This document shows positions 25,921 through 34,229 of a DNA stretch of 43,399 nt, piece after piece; the stretch's first letter is position 1; each line of letters starts with the position of its first letter. The position numbers were made by a program, and so were the translations under genes. The stretch covers positions 1-43,399 of the forward strand of contig JAUYMU010000024.1 in the NCBI GenBank assembly GCA_030698405.1, in the 5' to 3' direction. A model generated the notes under the pieces. The model ran no database searches. It was not told the DNA's origin and worked only from the letters and a program-made list of their open reading frames with translations. This DNA is from Bacteroidota bacterium. Lineage in GTDB: Bacteria > Bacteroidota > Bacteroidia > Bacteroidales > Prolixibacteraceae.

Positions 25921-26223
25921 ATGAAAGAGGCTCCATTTGTATTTGGAAAACTGGCGACTCAAGTTGATTTTACAGATCGTGAAAAAGAAGCATCCCAACT
26001 TGCTTCAAATTTCAGGTCATTGGTAAATACAATTATCGTATCGCCCCGGCAATGAGGTAAAACATCGCTGGTTGACCGTGTGTCGGAATTGCTAAACAGA
26101 GAAGAACCTGATTTGAAGATTTGCCACATCGACTTATAGAATATCAGAACAGAAGAAGGTTTTCTCAATCTGTTTACAGCCAACTTACTACATTCACTAA
26201 AGCAGATGAATATTGACAATTAA
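25921..26223 (+). pseudogene. Decayed, truncated AAA-type ATPase
   Basis: The frame reads MKEAPFVFGKLATQVDFTDR, EKEASQLASNFRSLVNTIIV, then SPRQ-stop-GKTSLVDRVSELL, HIDL-stop-NIRTEEGFLNLFTANLL. Relatives have SPRRWGKSSLV as Walker A and DLYNIR or DLFNIR as the next strand, so TGA (26053) has replaced Trp and TAG (26137) has replaced Tyr. Full proteins of this ATPase group are near 370-400 residues; only about 100 codons remain. The promoter in front is still perfect. It marks the left edge of the AT-rich island. Confidence 0.75.
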
Positions 26224-26297
26224 CATTATTTAACAAACGGGGGGGGTAACCTTTATGTTGTTTTCAGGATTAATAGTAGAATATAGTTATTAATCTG

Positions 26298-26316
26298 TAG
26301 GATATAAAATATCCTA
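26298..26316. promoter_or_regulatory. Palindrome upstream of the peptide cluster
   Basis: TAGGATAT-AAA-ATATCCTA, 8-bp perfect arms, about 70 bp before the first gene of the cluster. A possible operator. No consensus promoter was found nearby. Confidence 0.35.
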
Positions 26317-26384
26317 AACTGAAAAGCTATCCAGCAATCGTTTTAATAAAATTTCAATTCAACATTGAAATAAAAAAAATCACC

Positions 26385-27998
26385 ATGGTAATTAAATTTG
26401 AATCAAATGTAAATGCAACGATCTCTTATTTGAAATTGCTAAAAGTAAAAGTTAACAATTCAACTGTAGATGATACATTGCAAAACCACCCTGATTGGCC
26501 AAGTTTGCTTTGCATTAGCGATTCGTTAAATACGTGGAATGTTCCAAATGCTGCTGGTAAAATTGAGGTAACAGAAATTGACCAACTACCTACACCCTTT
26601 ATGGCTTACACCAACAATGTTGAAAATTCGTTGGAAATTGTCACTGAAGTTTCCGAAAAAGAAATTATAGTATACTCAGCAAAGCAGAATAAGCAAATTA
26701 TAGAGAGTAAAGAATCATTTTTGAAAAGGTGGAAAGGAATTTATTTAATAGCAGAAAAAATCGAAAAATCGGGTGAAAAAGATTTTGAATTAAACAAAAA
26801 TAAGGCATTTGTCAGAAGCCTTATCCCTATTTCTTTATTTATTTTGCTGACGATTATCTCCTTTATATTCTTAATCCGAAATTTAGGTTCATCAAAAATC
26901 GAAAGTGATTTCCTAATCTACCTCCAATATGTCATTTTAATGATTGGAGTTTTTGTAACCACTCTTTTGTTGTGGTACGAAATAGACAGAGACAATCCTT
27001 TGTTACACAAGGTATGCACAGGGATTGCAAAAGGAAATTGTGATGCCATTCTTAGTAGTAAACAATCCAAAGTGTTAAGTTGGCTTAGTTGGAGCGAAGT
27101 GGGTTTTTTCTATTTCGCAGTTGGATTAATTACTTTATTGTTTGCTACCCCTTTGAATAATTCCATATCAATAATCGGATATTTGAATATCTTAGCTTTA
27201 CCCTACACTATTTTTTCTATTTATTATCAGTCAGTTGTAGCAAAGCAATGGTGTGTGCTTTGTCTTTCAGTCCAAGCTTTATTAGTATTGGGAGGCATTA
27301 ATATTATTGTTAATAGATTATTGCTACCGATATTACAAATTCCAATAGATTTCCTCTTTAAAAGTATATTGTTCTACTTATTACCTGTAATTGGCTGGTA
27401 TGCCATAAAACCGTATTTACTCCGACTACAAGAAGCCAAAAACACGAAGAGAGAATATCTGCGCATAAAGTTCAATTCGGAAATTTTTGAAACACTGCTA
27501 AAAAAACAAAAGCAAATTACTTTTCCAACAGATGGAATTGGTATTGATTTCGGGAATCCAGAAGCAACCAATACTCTTGTAAAAGTTTGTAATCCATATT
27601 GTGGACCTTGTAGCAAAGCACATCCTAAGATAGAAAAGTTATTAGAAGAAATACCAAACTTAAAAGTAAAAGTGATATTTACTACACCCAATGACCCTAA
27701 TCACGATGCTTTTAAACCAATTAATTATTTATTGGCAATTAGGGATCAAAATAAAAGCGATGAAATAATTAAACATGCAATGGACGATTGGTATTTGGCT
27801 GAAAAAAAAGATTACGAACGTTTTGCATCTAAATATCCTATAAATGGAAAGTTGGAAAAACAAGGTAATAAGATTAATGCAATGTTTAAATGGTGTAACA
27901 ATATGGAAATAAATTTTACACCTACTATTTTTATTAACGGTTATCAATTACCCGAACCTTATAACATTGAAGATTTACAATATTTCCTTTTAGAATAG
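26385..27998 (+). CDS. C39-like/VKOR/thioredoxin fusion, disulfide-forming protein
   Basis: A 537-residue membrane oxidoreductase. Residues 1-125 resemble a C39 peptidase fold (HPDWPSLLCISDSLNTWNV, LPTPFMAY) but lack the catalytic Cys and His. Residues 142-340 are a VKOR domain of several membrane helices with the Cys pair 211/219 and the CVLC motif 290-293. Residues 370-537 are a DsbA-like thioredoxin domain with CGPC (406-409) and the cis-Pro loop FTPTIF. VKOR plus thioredoxin makes disulfides using quinone. It is the first gene of a cluster encoding a six-cysteine peptide and its exporter, so that peptide is the likely substrate. The inert C39-like part may bind leader peptides (inference). 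Confidence 0.87.
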   Translation: MVIKFESNVNATISYLKLLKVKVNNSTVDDTLQNHPDWPSLLCISDSLNTWNVPNAAGKIEVTEIDQLPTPFMAYTNNVENSLEIVTEVSEKEIIVYSAKQNKQIIESKESFLKRWKGIYLIAEKIEKSGEKDFELNKNKAFVRSLIPISLFILLTIISFIFLIRNLGSSKIESDFLIYLQYVILMIGVFVTTLLLWYEIDRDNPLLHKVCTGIAKGNCDAILSSKQSKVLSWLSWSEVGFFYFAVGLITLLFATPLNNSISIIGYLNILALPYTIFSIYYQSVVAKQWCVLCLSVQALLVLGGINIIVNRLLLPILQIPIDFLFKSILFYLLPVIGWYAIKPYLLRLQEAKNTKREYLRIKFNSEIFETLLKKQKQITFPTDGIGIDFGNPEATNTLVKVCNPYCGPCSKAHPKIEKLLEEIPNLKVKVIFTTPNDPNHDAFKPINYLLAIRDQNKSDEIIKHAMDDWYLAEKKDYERFASKYPINGKLEKQGNKINAMFKWCNNMEINFTPTIFINGYQLPEPYNIEDLQYFLLE

Positions 27999-28129
27999 TT
28001 TTATTTAAAAGCAAATAACAGAAAAATTCAATGATAAGTATTGTGCACGGTGCTTATAGTTGCCATTGAATTAAATAAACGGTAAAGTTTGCAACTGCTG
28101 TACCATAAATTTCTAAATTGTATAAAAAA

Positions 28130-28324
28130 ATGGAAAAAATCAAAATGAGCCTTGCAAACATTCAAGGCAAACTAAGTAGAGTTGAAATGAGAAACATAAT
28201 GGCTGGTAGTGGAACAAGCACGTGCCCATTGAGTTGTGGGAGTAAATGTGTTTCAAATAGTTCAAGCTATACTTGTCAGTGCTATCATGCGGGAACAAGT
28301 AATGAATATTGTGGAAAACATTAA
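28130..28324 (+). CDS. Six-cysteine secreted peptide precursor (GG-Bacteroidales-type leader)
   Basis: A 64-residue peptide from the ATG at 28130; a TTG four codons upstream is less likely. The leader MEKIKMSLANIQGKLSRVEM plus RNIMAGSG matches the natural-product precursor pattern of Bacteroidota (LSR.EM..IMAG.G, TIGR04149-like from memory), cut by C39 peptidases at the Gly-rich site. The core from about residue 27 is rich in Ser, Thr and Cys, with Cys at 32, 36, 40, 49, 51 and 61 and a C-terminal GKH. Six cysteines fit three disulfides, matching the VKOR/thioredoxin genes on both sides. Activity, antibacterial or signalling, cannot be told. Confidence 0.85.
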   Translation: MEKIKMSLANIQGKLSRVEMRNIMAGSGTSTCPLSCGSKCVSNSSSYTCQCYHAGTSNEYCGKH

Positions 28325-28339
28325 ATGATTATCAATCTT

Positions 28340-28368
28340 TTGGGGGTTAGCACTATGCTAATCCCCAA
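28340..28368 (+). terminator. Hairpin after the precursor gene, possible attenuator
   Basis: TTGGGGGTTAGC pairs with GCTAATCCCCAA around ACTAT (12 bp, one G-U pair). No long T-run follows, so it may act as a partial terminator or protect the 3' end of an abundant precursor mRNA. It starts 16 bp after the stop codon. Confidence 0.6.
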
Positions 28369-28520
28369 ATTAAAGATGGTTCTATAACATTTTTTAAAGG
28401 TGACAATTTTTCAATATTTGATCAGGCTAATGAGGTTAAGATCAGTGTGATTAGATTTCTGCTTTTCTGTAGATTAAATGTTATTCAAATGATATTTTTC
28501 AAATCTTAAAATTAAATAAT

Positions 28521-29570
28521 ATGTATAAATATTATTGCGCTCTATTAATTTTGCTGATTAATTTGCCTGTTGAGGTTAAATGTCAAAACAAATCAAAAAT
28601 ATTCGAACTCGATGGAAAGATTAATTCAAACACTGGTATAGTAGTTTTATTACCAATTGGAGAAGAAATTTATTATCCTAATCAAAAGGGATTTTATGAA
28701 ACCAAGGTAATGAATAAGCAATTTACAATTTCTGAATCGTGTTTGTACCCTTATGCTTTTAAAATCGGACTAAAGATTAATTCTGAATGGGTTTACATTT
28801 CAGATGTCTTTTGGGTTGATCCTGGAAATCAAAAACTAACTTGTAATATTGACTCAAGCAGAGAAGTTCCAATTCTTAGCAATATGACAATGAAAGAATT
28901 AACAGGTACTTATGCTAGTTCATTTAATGCTGCCGAATTCAATAGTACAGGACACGATAGCGATTCGATTTTATTGAATTATACTAAGGCAAATCCTAAT
29001 TCTTTTGTGAGCTTATGGAAACTAATATATGAGTTTTCTGGTAATGGCTATGAGTCAATATATGATTCAATATATGCACAATTTTCGACAACAATTAAAA
29101 ATACATATACTGGAAAAGTATTGGCAAAGAAACTGAATGCAGCAAGAATTGTAAGAATCGGTAGTATTTTTCCCGATTTAAATCTTTCGGATTCGAAAAA
29201 CCAGAAAGTTCTTACACTTACGAATAGTCATAATAAATTTACCTTAATTGAATTCTGGAATATCCACTGTGGACCCTGCATTAAACAATTCGACGCATTA
29301 AAAAATTTGTATTCTACCTATAATGCCAAAGGCTTTTCTATAATTGGAATCTCGAATGACAAAATAGAATCAATAAATGCTTGGAAGAATTTAATAAAAA
29401 AACACCAACTCCCATGGAAACAATTTCTGGATTTCAATGGTAAAGAGTGTGCGAATTTGAGCATTTATGTATTGCCATCAAATTACTTGTTAAATGAAGA
29501 GGGTGAAATTATTGCAAAAAACATTAGTACAAATGATCTGTCTTCATTTTTAAAAATGAATTTGAAATAA
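28521..29570 (+). CDS. TlpA-like thioredoxin with signal peptide
   Basis: A 349-residue periplasmic oxidoreductase. MYKYYCALLILLINLPVEVK is a signal sequence followed by Cys-Gln, possibly a lipobox but a weak one. An N-terminal beta-rich region of the DUF4369 style (FELDGKINSNTGIVVLLPIG) leads to a C-terminal TlpA/AhpC-type domain starting IGSIFPDLNLSD, with WNIHCGPC (Cys250, Cys253) and VLPSNYLLNEEG holding the cis-Pro. It may reduce or isomerise wrong disulfides in the exported peptide or keep partners reduced. It lies between the precursor and glycosyltransferase genes on the same strand. Confidence 0.85.
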   Translation: MYKYYCALLILLINLPVEVKCQNKSKIFELDGKINSNTGIVVLLPIGEEIYYPNQKGFYETKVMNKQFTISESCLYPYAFKIGLKINSEWVYISDVFWVDPGNQKLTCNIDSSREVPILSNMTMKELTGTYASSFNAAEFNSTGHDSDSILLNYTKANPNSFVSLWKLIYEFSGNGYESIYDSIYAQFSTTIKNTYTGKVLAKKLNAARIVRIGSIFPDLNLSDSKNQKVLTLTNSHNKFTLIEFWNIHCGPCIKQFDALKNLYSTYNAKGFSIIGISNDKIESINAWKNLIKKHQLPWKQFLDFNGKECANLSIYVLPSNYLLNEEGEIIAKNISTNDLSSFLKMNLK

Positions 29571-29656
29571 ATATAATTTATTCTCGTCAAAAATAATTGA
29601 GATTGAATTATTACAGCTCATTCAATCATTAACTTCTCAAATAAATTAGTTACCCT

Positions 29657-30496
29657 ATGAATAAAAAAAAAATCGCCATTCTTACCTGTTGGTATGGTTC
29701 GTATCCTTGGTATTTCCCTTATTTTATTCATTCATGTGAACATAATTCGACCGTGGACTTTATAATTGTAACTGAAAACCGCGAACTAATTCCCAACAAA
29801 CCGAATAATGTAAAAATCATTCATAAAACGTTAGATGAATTAAAAACAATCTTTTCTGAGAAATTAGGATTTTCAGTAAGAATTGATTATCCGTATAAGC
29901 TTTGTGATTTTAAGCCGGCGTATGGTTTTTTATTCCATGAAATATTACAAAAGTATGATTTTTGGGGTATGGGTGATGTTGATGTTGTTTATGGTGATAT
30001 TCGTTCATTTATGACTGAAGAATTACTTAACGAATTTGATGTTATAAGCAGTAGGCATGATTATATAACAGGTTCATTTTGTTTGTTCAAAAATATCGAA
30101 TTCATTAATAAACTTTTCAAGCAAAGCAAAGACTACAAAATGGTCTTTAGCAAAAAAAACAATTATTGCTTTGATGAATGCAACTATTTATTTGAACATT
30201 TGACTAATGGAAGCTCAATATTTGATTTTCCTGACAATATTCAAAGTATGACATACGTGGTAAAAAAAATGGAATCAGAGGGAAGATTGAAAGCATTTTT
30301 TGATTTTATTATCGTTGAAGGTAACCCTGGCAATATCAAATGGGAGAATGGGAAAATTTATTATAAAAATTTATATGAAGCCATGTTTTATCACTTAATA
30401 TTATTTAAAGAAGTATGTAAAAAGAGAACAATACCAAACAGGAAATCAAACACATTGTATTTTACTCCGACAAGAATATTTACCAAACAACCTTGA
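29657..30496 (+). CDS. DUF6625-like glycosyltransferase
   Basis: A 279-residue GT-A-like protein: KKIAILTCWYGSYPWYFPYF at the N-terminus, DFIIVTENREL, YKLCDFKPAYGFLF, then the metal-binding DVD in WGMGDVDVVYGDIRSF (107-109), and DVISSRHDYITGSFCLFKN. These match small DUF6625-type transferases as I recall them. No membrane segment is seen, so it is cytoplasmic and could act on the precursor before export. Its stop codon shares one base with the start of the exporter gene (TGATG), so the two are translationally coupled. The precursor core has many Ser/Thr residues as possible sites. A role in surface glycans is the alternative. Confidence 0.75.
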   Translation: MNKKKIAILTCWYGSYPWYFPYFIHSCEHNSTVDFIIVTENRELIPNKPNNVKIIHKTLDELKTIFSEKLGFSVRIDYPYKLCDFKPAYGFLFHEILQKYDFWGMGDVDVVYGDIRSFMTEELLNEFDVISSRHDYITGSFCLFKNIEFINKLFKQSKDYKMVFSKKNNYCFDECNYLFEHLTNGSSIFDFPDNIQSMTYVVKKMESEGRLKAFFDFIIVEGNPGNIKWENGKIYYKNLYEAMFYHLILFKEVCKKRTIPNRKSNTLYFTPTRIFTKQP

Positions 30497-32688
30497 TGAC
30501 TTTCCCACACTACACCCAATACGATGCCATGGATTGTGGTCCTACATGCCTACGCATGGTAGCCGCACACTATGGTCGTATCTATTCGCTTGAAAACTTA
30601 AGGGAAAAGTCCCATATCACGAGGGAAGGAACCTCGATGTTGGGAATTAGCGAAGCCGCCGAGAATATTGGGTTTCGCACTACTGGTGTTAAGATTTCGT
30701 TTGAAGGTTTAATGGAAGCTCCTTTGCCATGTATTGTCCATTGGAATCAATATCACTTTGTTGTAGTTTACAACATCAAAACCAAAAAAGGAAAAGAAAT
30801 AGTTTATATTGCCGACCCTGCAGGAGGGAAATATAAATATACGAAAGATGAATTTTGCCGTTGCTGGATAAGTACCAAAGATGAAAGTGTCGAAGTGGGA
30901 ATTGCTTTGTTGTTGGAACCTTCGCCCGATTTTTATGAACAGGAAGATGAGAAAGTAACCCGCAAAGGGTTTTCCTTCCTTTTCACTTATTTAAGACCTT
31001 ATAAAGGTCTGGTTTTTCAACTTTTCATGGGCCTTCTCTTTGGCAGTTTATTACAATTGATATTACCTTTCCTTACACAATCAATTGTTGATTTCGGTAT
31101 CAGTGGACAGAATATCGGGTTTATCTATTTGGTATTGATCGCACAATTAATGCTTACATTCAGCAGTTCCGCCGTAGAGTTTATCCGGGGTTGGATATTG
31201 TTGCATTTAAGTACAAGGGTTAATATCGCCCTTATCCTCGATTTCCTGATTAAAATGATGCGTCTTCCCATGGGCTATTTCGATACGAAAATGGTGGGTG
31301 ATATTTTGCAGCGTATTAACGATCATAGCCGAATTCAAAACTACTTGACTAATTCTAGTCTAAGCATTCTCTTCTCTATTTTTAATATTATTATTTTTAG
31401 CATCGTACTTTTCCTTTATAATTTCATGATATTCGCTATATTCTTTATAGGAAGCGTAATGTATTTTGCATGGGTGTCGTTATTTATGAAACATCGGGCT
31501 GAATTGGATCATAAAAACTTTGCACAACAATCCGCCAACCAGAGCAATGTGATACAATTGGTAACCGGTATGCAGGAAATAAAACTCATTGGCTGCGAAC
31601 AACAAAAACGTTGGGAATGGGAACGTATTCAGGCAAAGTTGTTTCGGTTGCGTATCAAAGGGATGGCATTGGCTCAATATCAGGATTCCGGTGCAATTCT
31701 GATTAATCAAACAAAGAATATAATTATCACAGCATTAGTAGCTAAATTTGTTATCGAAGGGCAAATGACCCTAGGTATGATGCTTGCGGTGCAATACATT
31801 TTAGGTCAATTGAATGGTCCGATCGATCAGATTATCTCATTCTTTCGGGAAACACAGGATGCACAACTGAGTATCGAACGTCTGAATGAAGTACACGGTA
31901 AAGATGACGAAGAATCGAAAGACGAAGCACATATCCATGAGATACCAACCAGTAAAGACCTTACGCTCCAAAATGTCACCTTTGGGTATGATGTCACATC
32001 GATAGGCGAACCGGTAATAAGAGGAATTCATTTGACAATTCCTTCGGGTAAACAAACGGCGATAGTAGGCACAAGCGGTAGTGGCAAGACCACGCTTATA
32101 AAGTTGCTACTTGAATTTTATCCTTTACAAAAAGGAGATATTCTATTGGGAGAAAACAACCTGAAAAACTACAGCGTAAGGGAATGGCGAAAAAAATGCG
32201 GAGTGGTGATGCAGGATGGATTTATCTTTTCTGATAGTATCGCAAAGAATATCGCACCCGGTGTTGAGTCTATCAATAAGGAGCGATTACTAAATGCTGT
32301 AATTACTGCCAATATCCGAGAGTTTATAGAATCCTTGCCATTGTCGTACAATACAAAAATTGGTGGAGAAGGTCATGGATTGAGCCAGGGACAAAAACAG
32401 CGTATATTAATTGCCAGGGCTGTTTATAAAGATCCGGCATTTGTTTTTCTGGATGAAGCAACAAATGCATTGGATACTAATAATGAACGTGTGATTATGG
32501 ATAATCTAAAATATTTTTTCAAAGGGCGCACTTCGGTGGTTATTGCCCACCGATTGAGTACGGTCAAGAATGCCGACCAGATAGTAGTTCTTGAAAAAGG
32601 TGAAATTGTAGAAATAGGAACCCATCAGGAACTAACCAAGAAACAAGGGGCATATTATCGGTTGGTAAAGAATCAACTTGAATTGTGA
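30496..32688 (+). CDS. Peptidase-C39 ABC exporter (PCAT/bacteriocin type)
   Basis: A 730-residue protein that trims leader peptides and exports the product across the inner membrane. The start is the ATG at 30496, overlapping the preceding stop by one base. The C39 domain has QYDAMDCGPTCL with Gln8 and Cys14, His87 in QYHFVVVY and Asp107 in IADPAGG: a complete triad. Six membrane helices follow (about 155-440). The nucleotide-binding domain has Walker A GTSGSGKTT (about 525), signature LSQGQKQR (about 630) and Walker B FVFLDEA (about 648), then the HRLST switch. All motifs are intact. The cargo should be the six-cysteine peptide. Confidence 0.95.
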   Translation: MTFPHYTQYDAMDCGPTCLRMVAAHYGRIYSLENLREKSHITREGTSMLGISEAAENIGFRTTGVKISFEGLMEAPLPCIVHWNQYHFVVVYNIKTKKGKEIVYIADPAGGKYKYTKDEFCRCWISTKDESVEVGIALLLEPSPDFYEQEDEKVTRKGFSFLFTYLRPYKGLVFQLFMGLLFGSLLQLILPFLTQSIVDFGISGQNIGFIYLVLIAQLMLTFSSSAVEFIRGWILLHLSTRVNIALILDFLIKMMRLPMGYFDTKMVGDILQRINDHSRIQNYLTNSSLSILFSIFNIIIFSIVLFLYNFMIFAIFFIGSVMYFAWVSLFMKHRAELDHKNFAQQSANQSNVIQLVTGMQEIKLIGCEQQKRWEWERIQAKLFRLRIKGMALAQYQDSGAILINQTKNIIITALVAKFVIEGQMTLGMMLAVQYILGQLNGPIDQIISFFRETQDAQLSIERLNEVHGKDDEESKDEAHIHEIPTSKDLTLQNVTFGYDVTSIGEPVIRGIHLTIPSGKQTAIVGTSGSGKTTLIKLLLEFYPLQKGDILLGENNLKNYSVREWRKKCGVVMQDGFIFSDSIAKNIAPGVESINKERLLNAVITANIREFIESLPLSYNTKIGGEGHGLSQGQKQRILIARAVYKDPAFVFLDEATNALDTNNERVIMDNLKYFFKGRTSVVIAHRLSTVKNADQIVVLEKGEIVEIGTHQELTKKQGAYYRLVKNQLEL

Positions 32689-32731
32689 AAATCCCCCTAA
32701 TCCCCCAGATGATTTAAAGAATGATTGAACA

Positions 32732-34087
32732 ATGGAAAATAATAATAATAAAGACGAAACTAACTCTATAAGCATACCCTTCCGGGATGTTGGTGGGGCT
32801 TCTCCTATCGAATTGTCCAGCGACGAAGTGCAGGAGATATTGTCACGTCCTCCTCACTCACTTGTCCGGTATGGAATATCTATTATTTGTGGGGTTCTTT
32901 TTGTATTATTTATCGGTAGTTTCTTTTTTCGTTATCCTGATATTGTGCAGGGTGATATTGTCATAACTACTGAAAATCCACCTGTTTGGCTTATTGCAAA
33001 ATCGACAGGGAAAATCAAAGAATTGTTATGCTCCGATAAGCAGATGGTCAATCAGGGAGATTTCCTTGCTGTGATTGATAATTCTGCTTCAACTTCGGAT
33101 GTTCAAACTATGAAACGTTTGCTCTTTACTGTTCTTATTTCAGATTCGAGTTTTTATATCCAGAAAGAGTTGATAGTTCAATCATATGAATTGGGAGAAA
33201 TTCAGTCGAATTTTTCGACTTTCACAAAAGCGGCGATGAACTACGACAATTTTTTAACTTTGAACCTTATTAATCAGGAGAAAACCTCGCTGCAGAAGCA
33301 GATATTAGATCGTAGTATTTATTCATCTAACCTTCAAAAACAGTTAGAGTTGAAGAAAAAGGAGTTTAAGATTTCAAAATCGCCTTACGAGAGAGATAAA
33401 TTATTGTTTGAGCGAAAGGTTATTTCCGAATCTTCCATGGAAACTACCGAACTATCCTATCTGAATAAACAGCAAGAACTCCAACAACTTCAGACTTCAA
33501 TATCATTAGAAGATGTAGAATCTTTACAAATGAAAGAATCGGTCAATAAACTCTCTTTACAATATTTGCAGGAAAAAAATCAATTGTTTTCAGAATTGAA
33601 ATCTGCTCATCGCGAATTGATTGCAGCAATTGAAAAATGGCAACAAACTTATTTATTGATTGCTCTCCAAACAGGAATCGTTACTTTCAATACATTTTGG
33701 AAAAAAAATCAATTTATTAATTCCGGTGATAAAATTTTTGCCATAATATCACATAATCCCGGGCAATTGATCGGCAAGATAAAGGTTCCTTTATCCGGTT
33801 CAGGAAAAGTTCAAATAGGACAGTTGGTTAATATTAAGGTCGCGAAGTATCCGTATTTGGAATTTGGTGTCTTGCAAGGTAAAACCAGAAATATATCGCT
33901 GGTTGCGAATAATGAGTTTTATACCGTGGAAGTTGATTTTTCCGAAGGTCTGCGTACAACTATAAACAAAGAACTTGAATTTACAGGTGAACTCAATGGA
34001 ACAGCAGAAATAATAACAGATAATCGCAGCTTGTTTGAACGTATTATAACTCCAATTAATTACTTGGCAAAAAAATTCTTTAAATAA
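32732..34087 (+). CDS. HlyD-family membrane-fusion protein
   Basis: A 451-residue periplasmic adaptor for the C39 exporter. After a hydrophilic N-terminus with an SPIELSSDEVQEILSRPP stretch comes one membrane helix (YGISIICGVLFVLFIGSFFF, about 48-67). A lipoyl-like half (GDIVITTENPPVWLIAKSTG) precedes a long coiled-coil hairpin (about 150-300, with KQLELKKKEFKI and ERDKLLFERKVISES). A beta-barrel domain then contains GKIKVPLSGSGKVQIGQLVNIKV. This is the usual design for type I peptide export in Bacteroidota. It lies 43 bp after the exporter. No TolC-like gene is nearby, so an outer-membrane channel encoded elsewhere must be used. Confidence 0.9.
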   Translation: MENNNNKDETNSISIPFRDVGGASPIELSSDEVQEILSRPPHSLVRYGISIICGVLFVLFIGSFFFRYPDIVQGDIVITTENPPVWLIAKSTGKIKELLCSDKQMVNQGDFLAVIDNSASTSDVQTMKRLLFTVLISDSSFYIQKELIVQSYELGEIQSNFSTFTKAAMNYDNFLTLNLINQEKTSLQKQILDRSIYSSNLQKQLELKKKEFKISKSPYERDKLLFERKVISESSMETTELSYLNKQQELQQLQTSISLEDVESLQMKESVNKLSLQYLQEKNQLFSELKSAHRELIAAIEKWQQTYLLIALQTGIVTFNTFWKKNQFINSGDKIFAIISHNPGQLIGKIKVPLSGSGKVQIGQLVNIKVAKYPYLEFGVLQGKTRNISLVANNEFYTVEVDFSEGLRTTINKELEFTGELNGTAEIITDNRSLFERIITPINYLAKKFFK

Positions 34088-34229
34088 ATAAAATTGAAAA
34101 TAAGGTAAACTTGAGTCAAATCTACCTATTGGGATCGTTATTTATTTTTACCCATACAACAGTGATTATTAATGTAATATTTTGTAATTCAGTTCACAAT
34201 TGAATCAATACATTTATAAGTAATTTACT

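Noticed and set aside
25959-26219. Minus-strand 86-codon ORF over the decayed ATPase
   Set aside because: It is antisense to a clear Walker-A-containing relic and shows no protein features.
28015-28129. Second small precursor peptide upstream of the six-Cys gene
   Set aside because: Only a 12-codon frame is present, with no leader motif.
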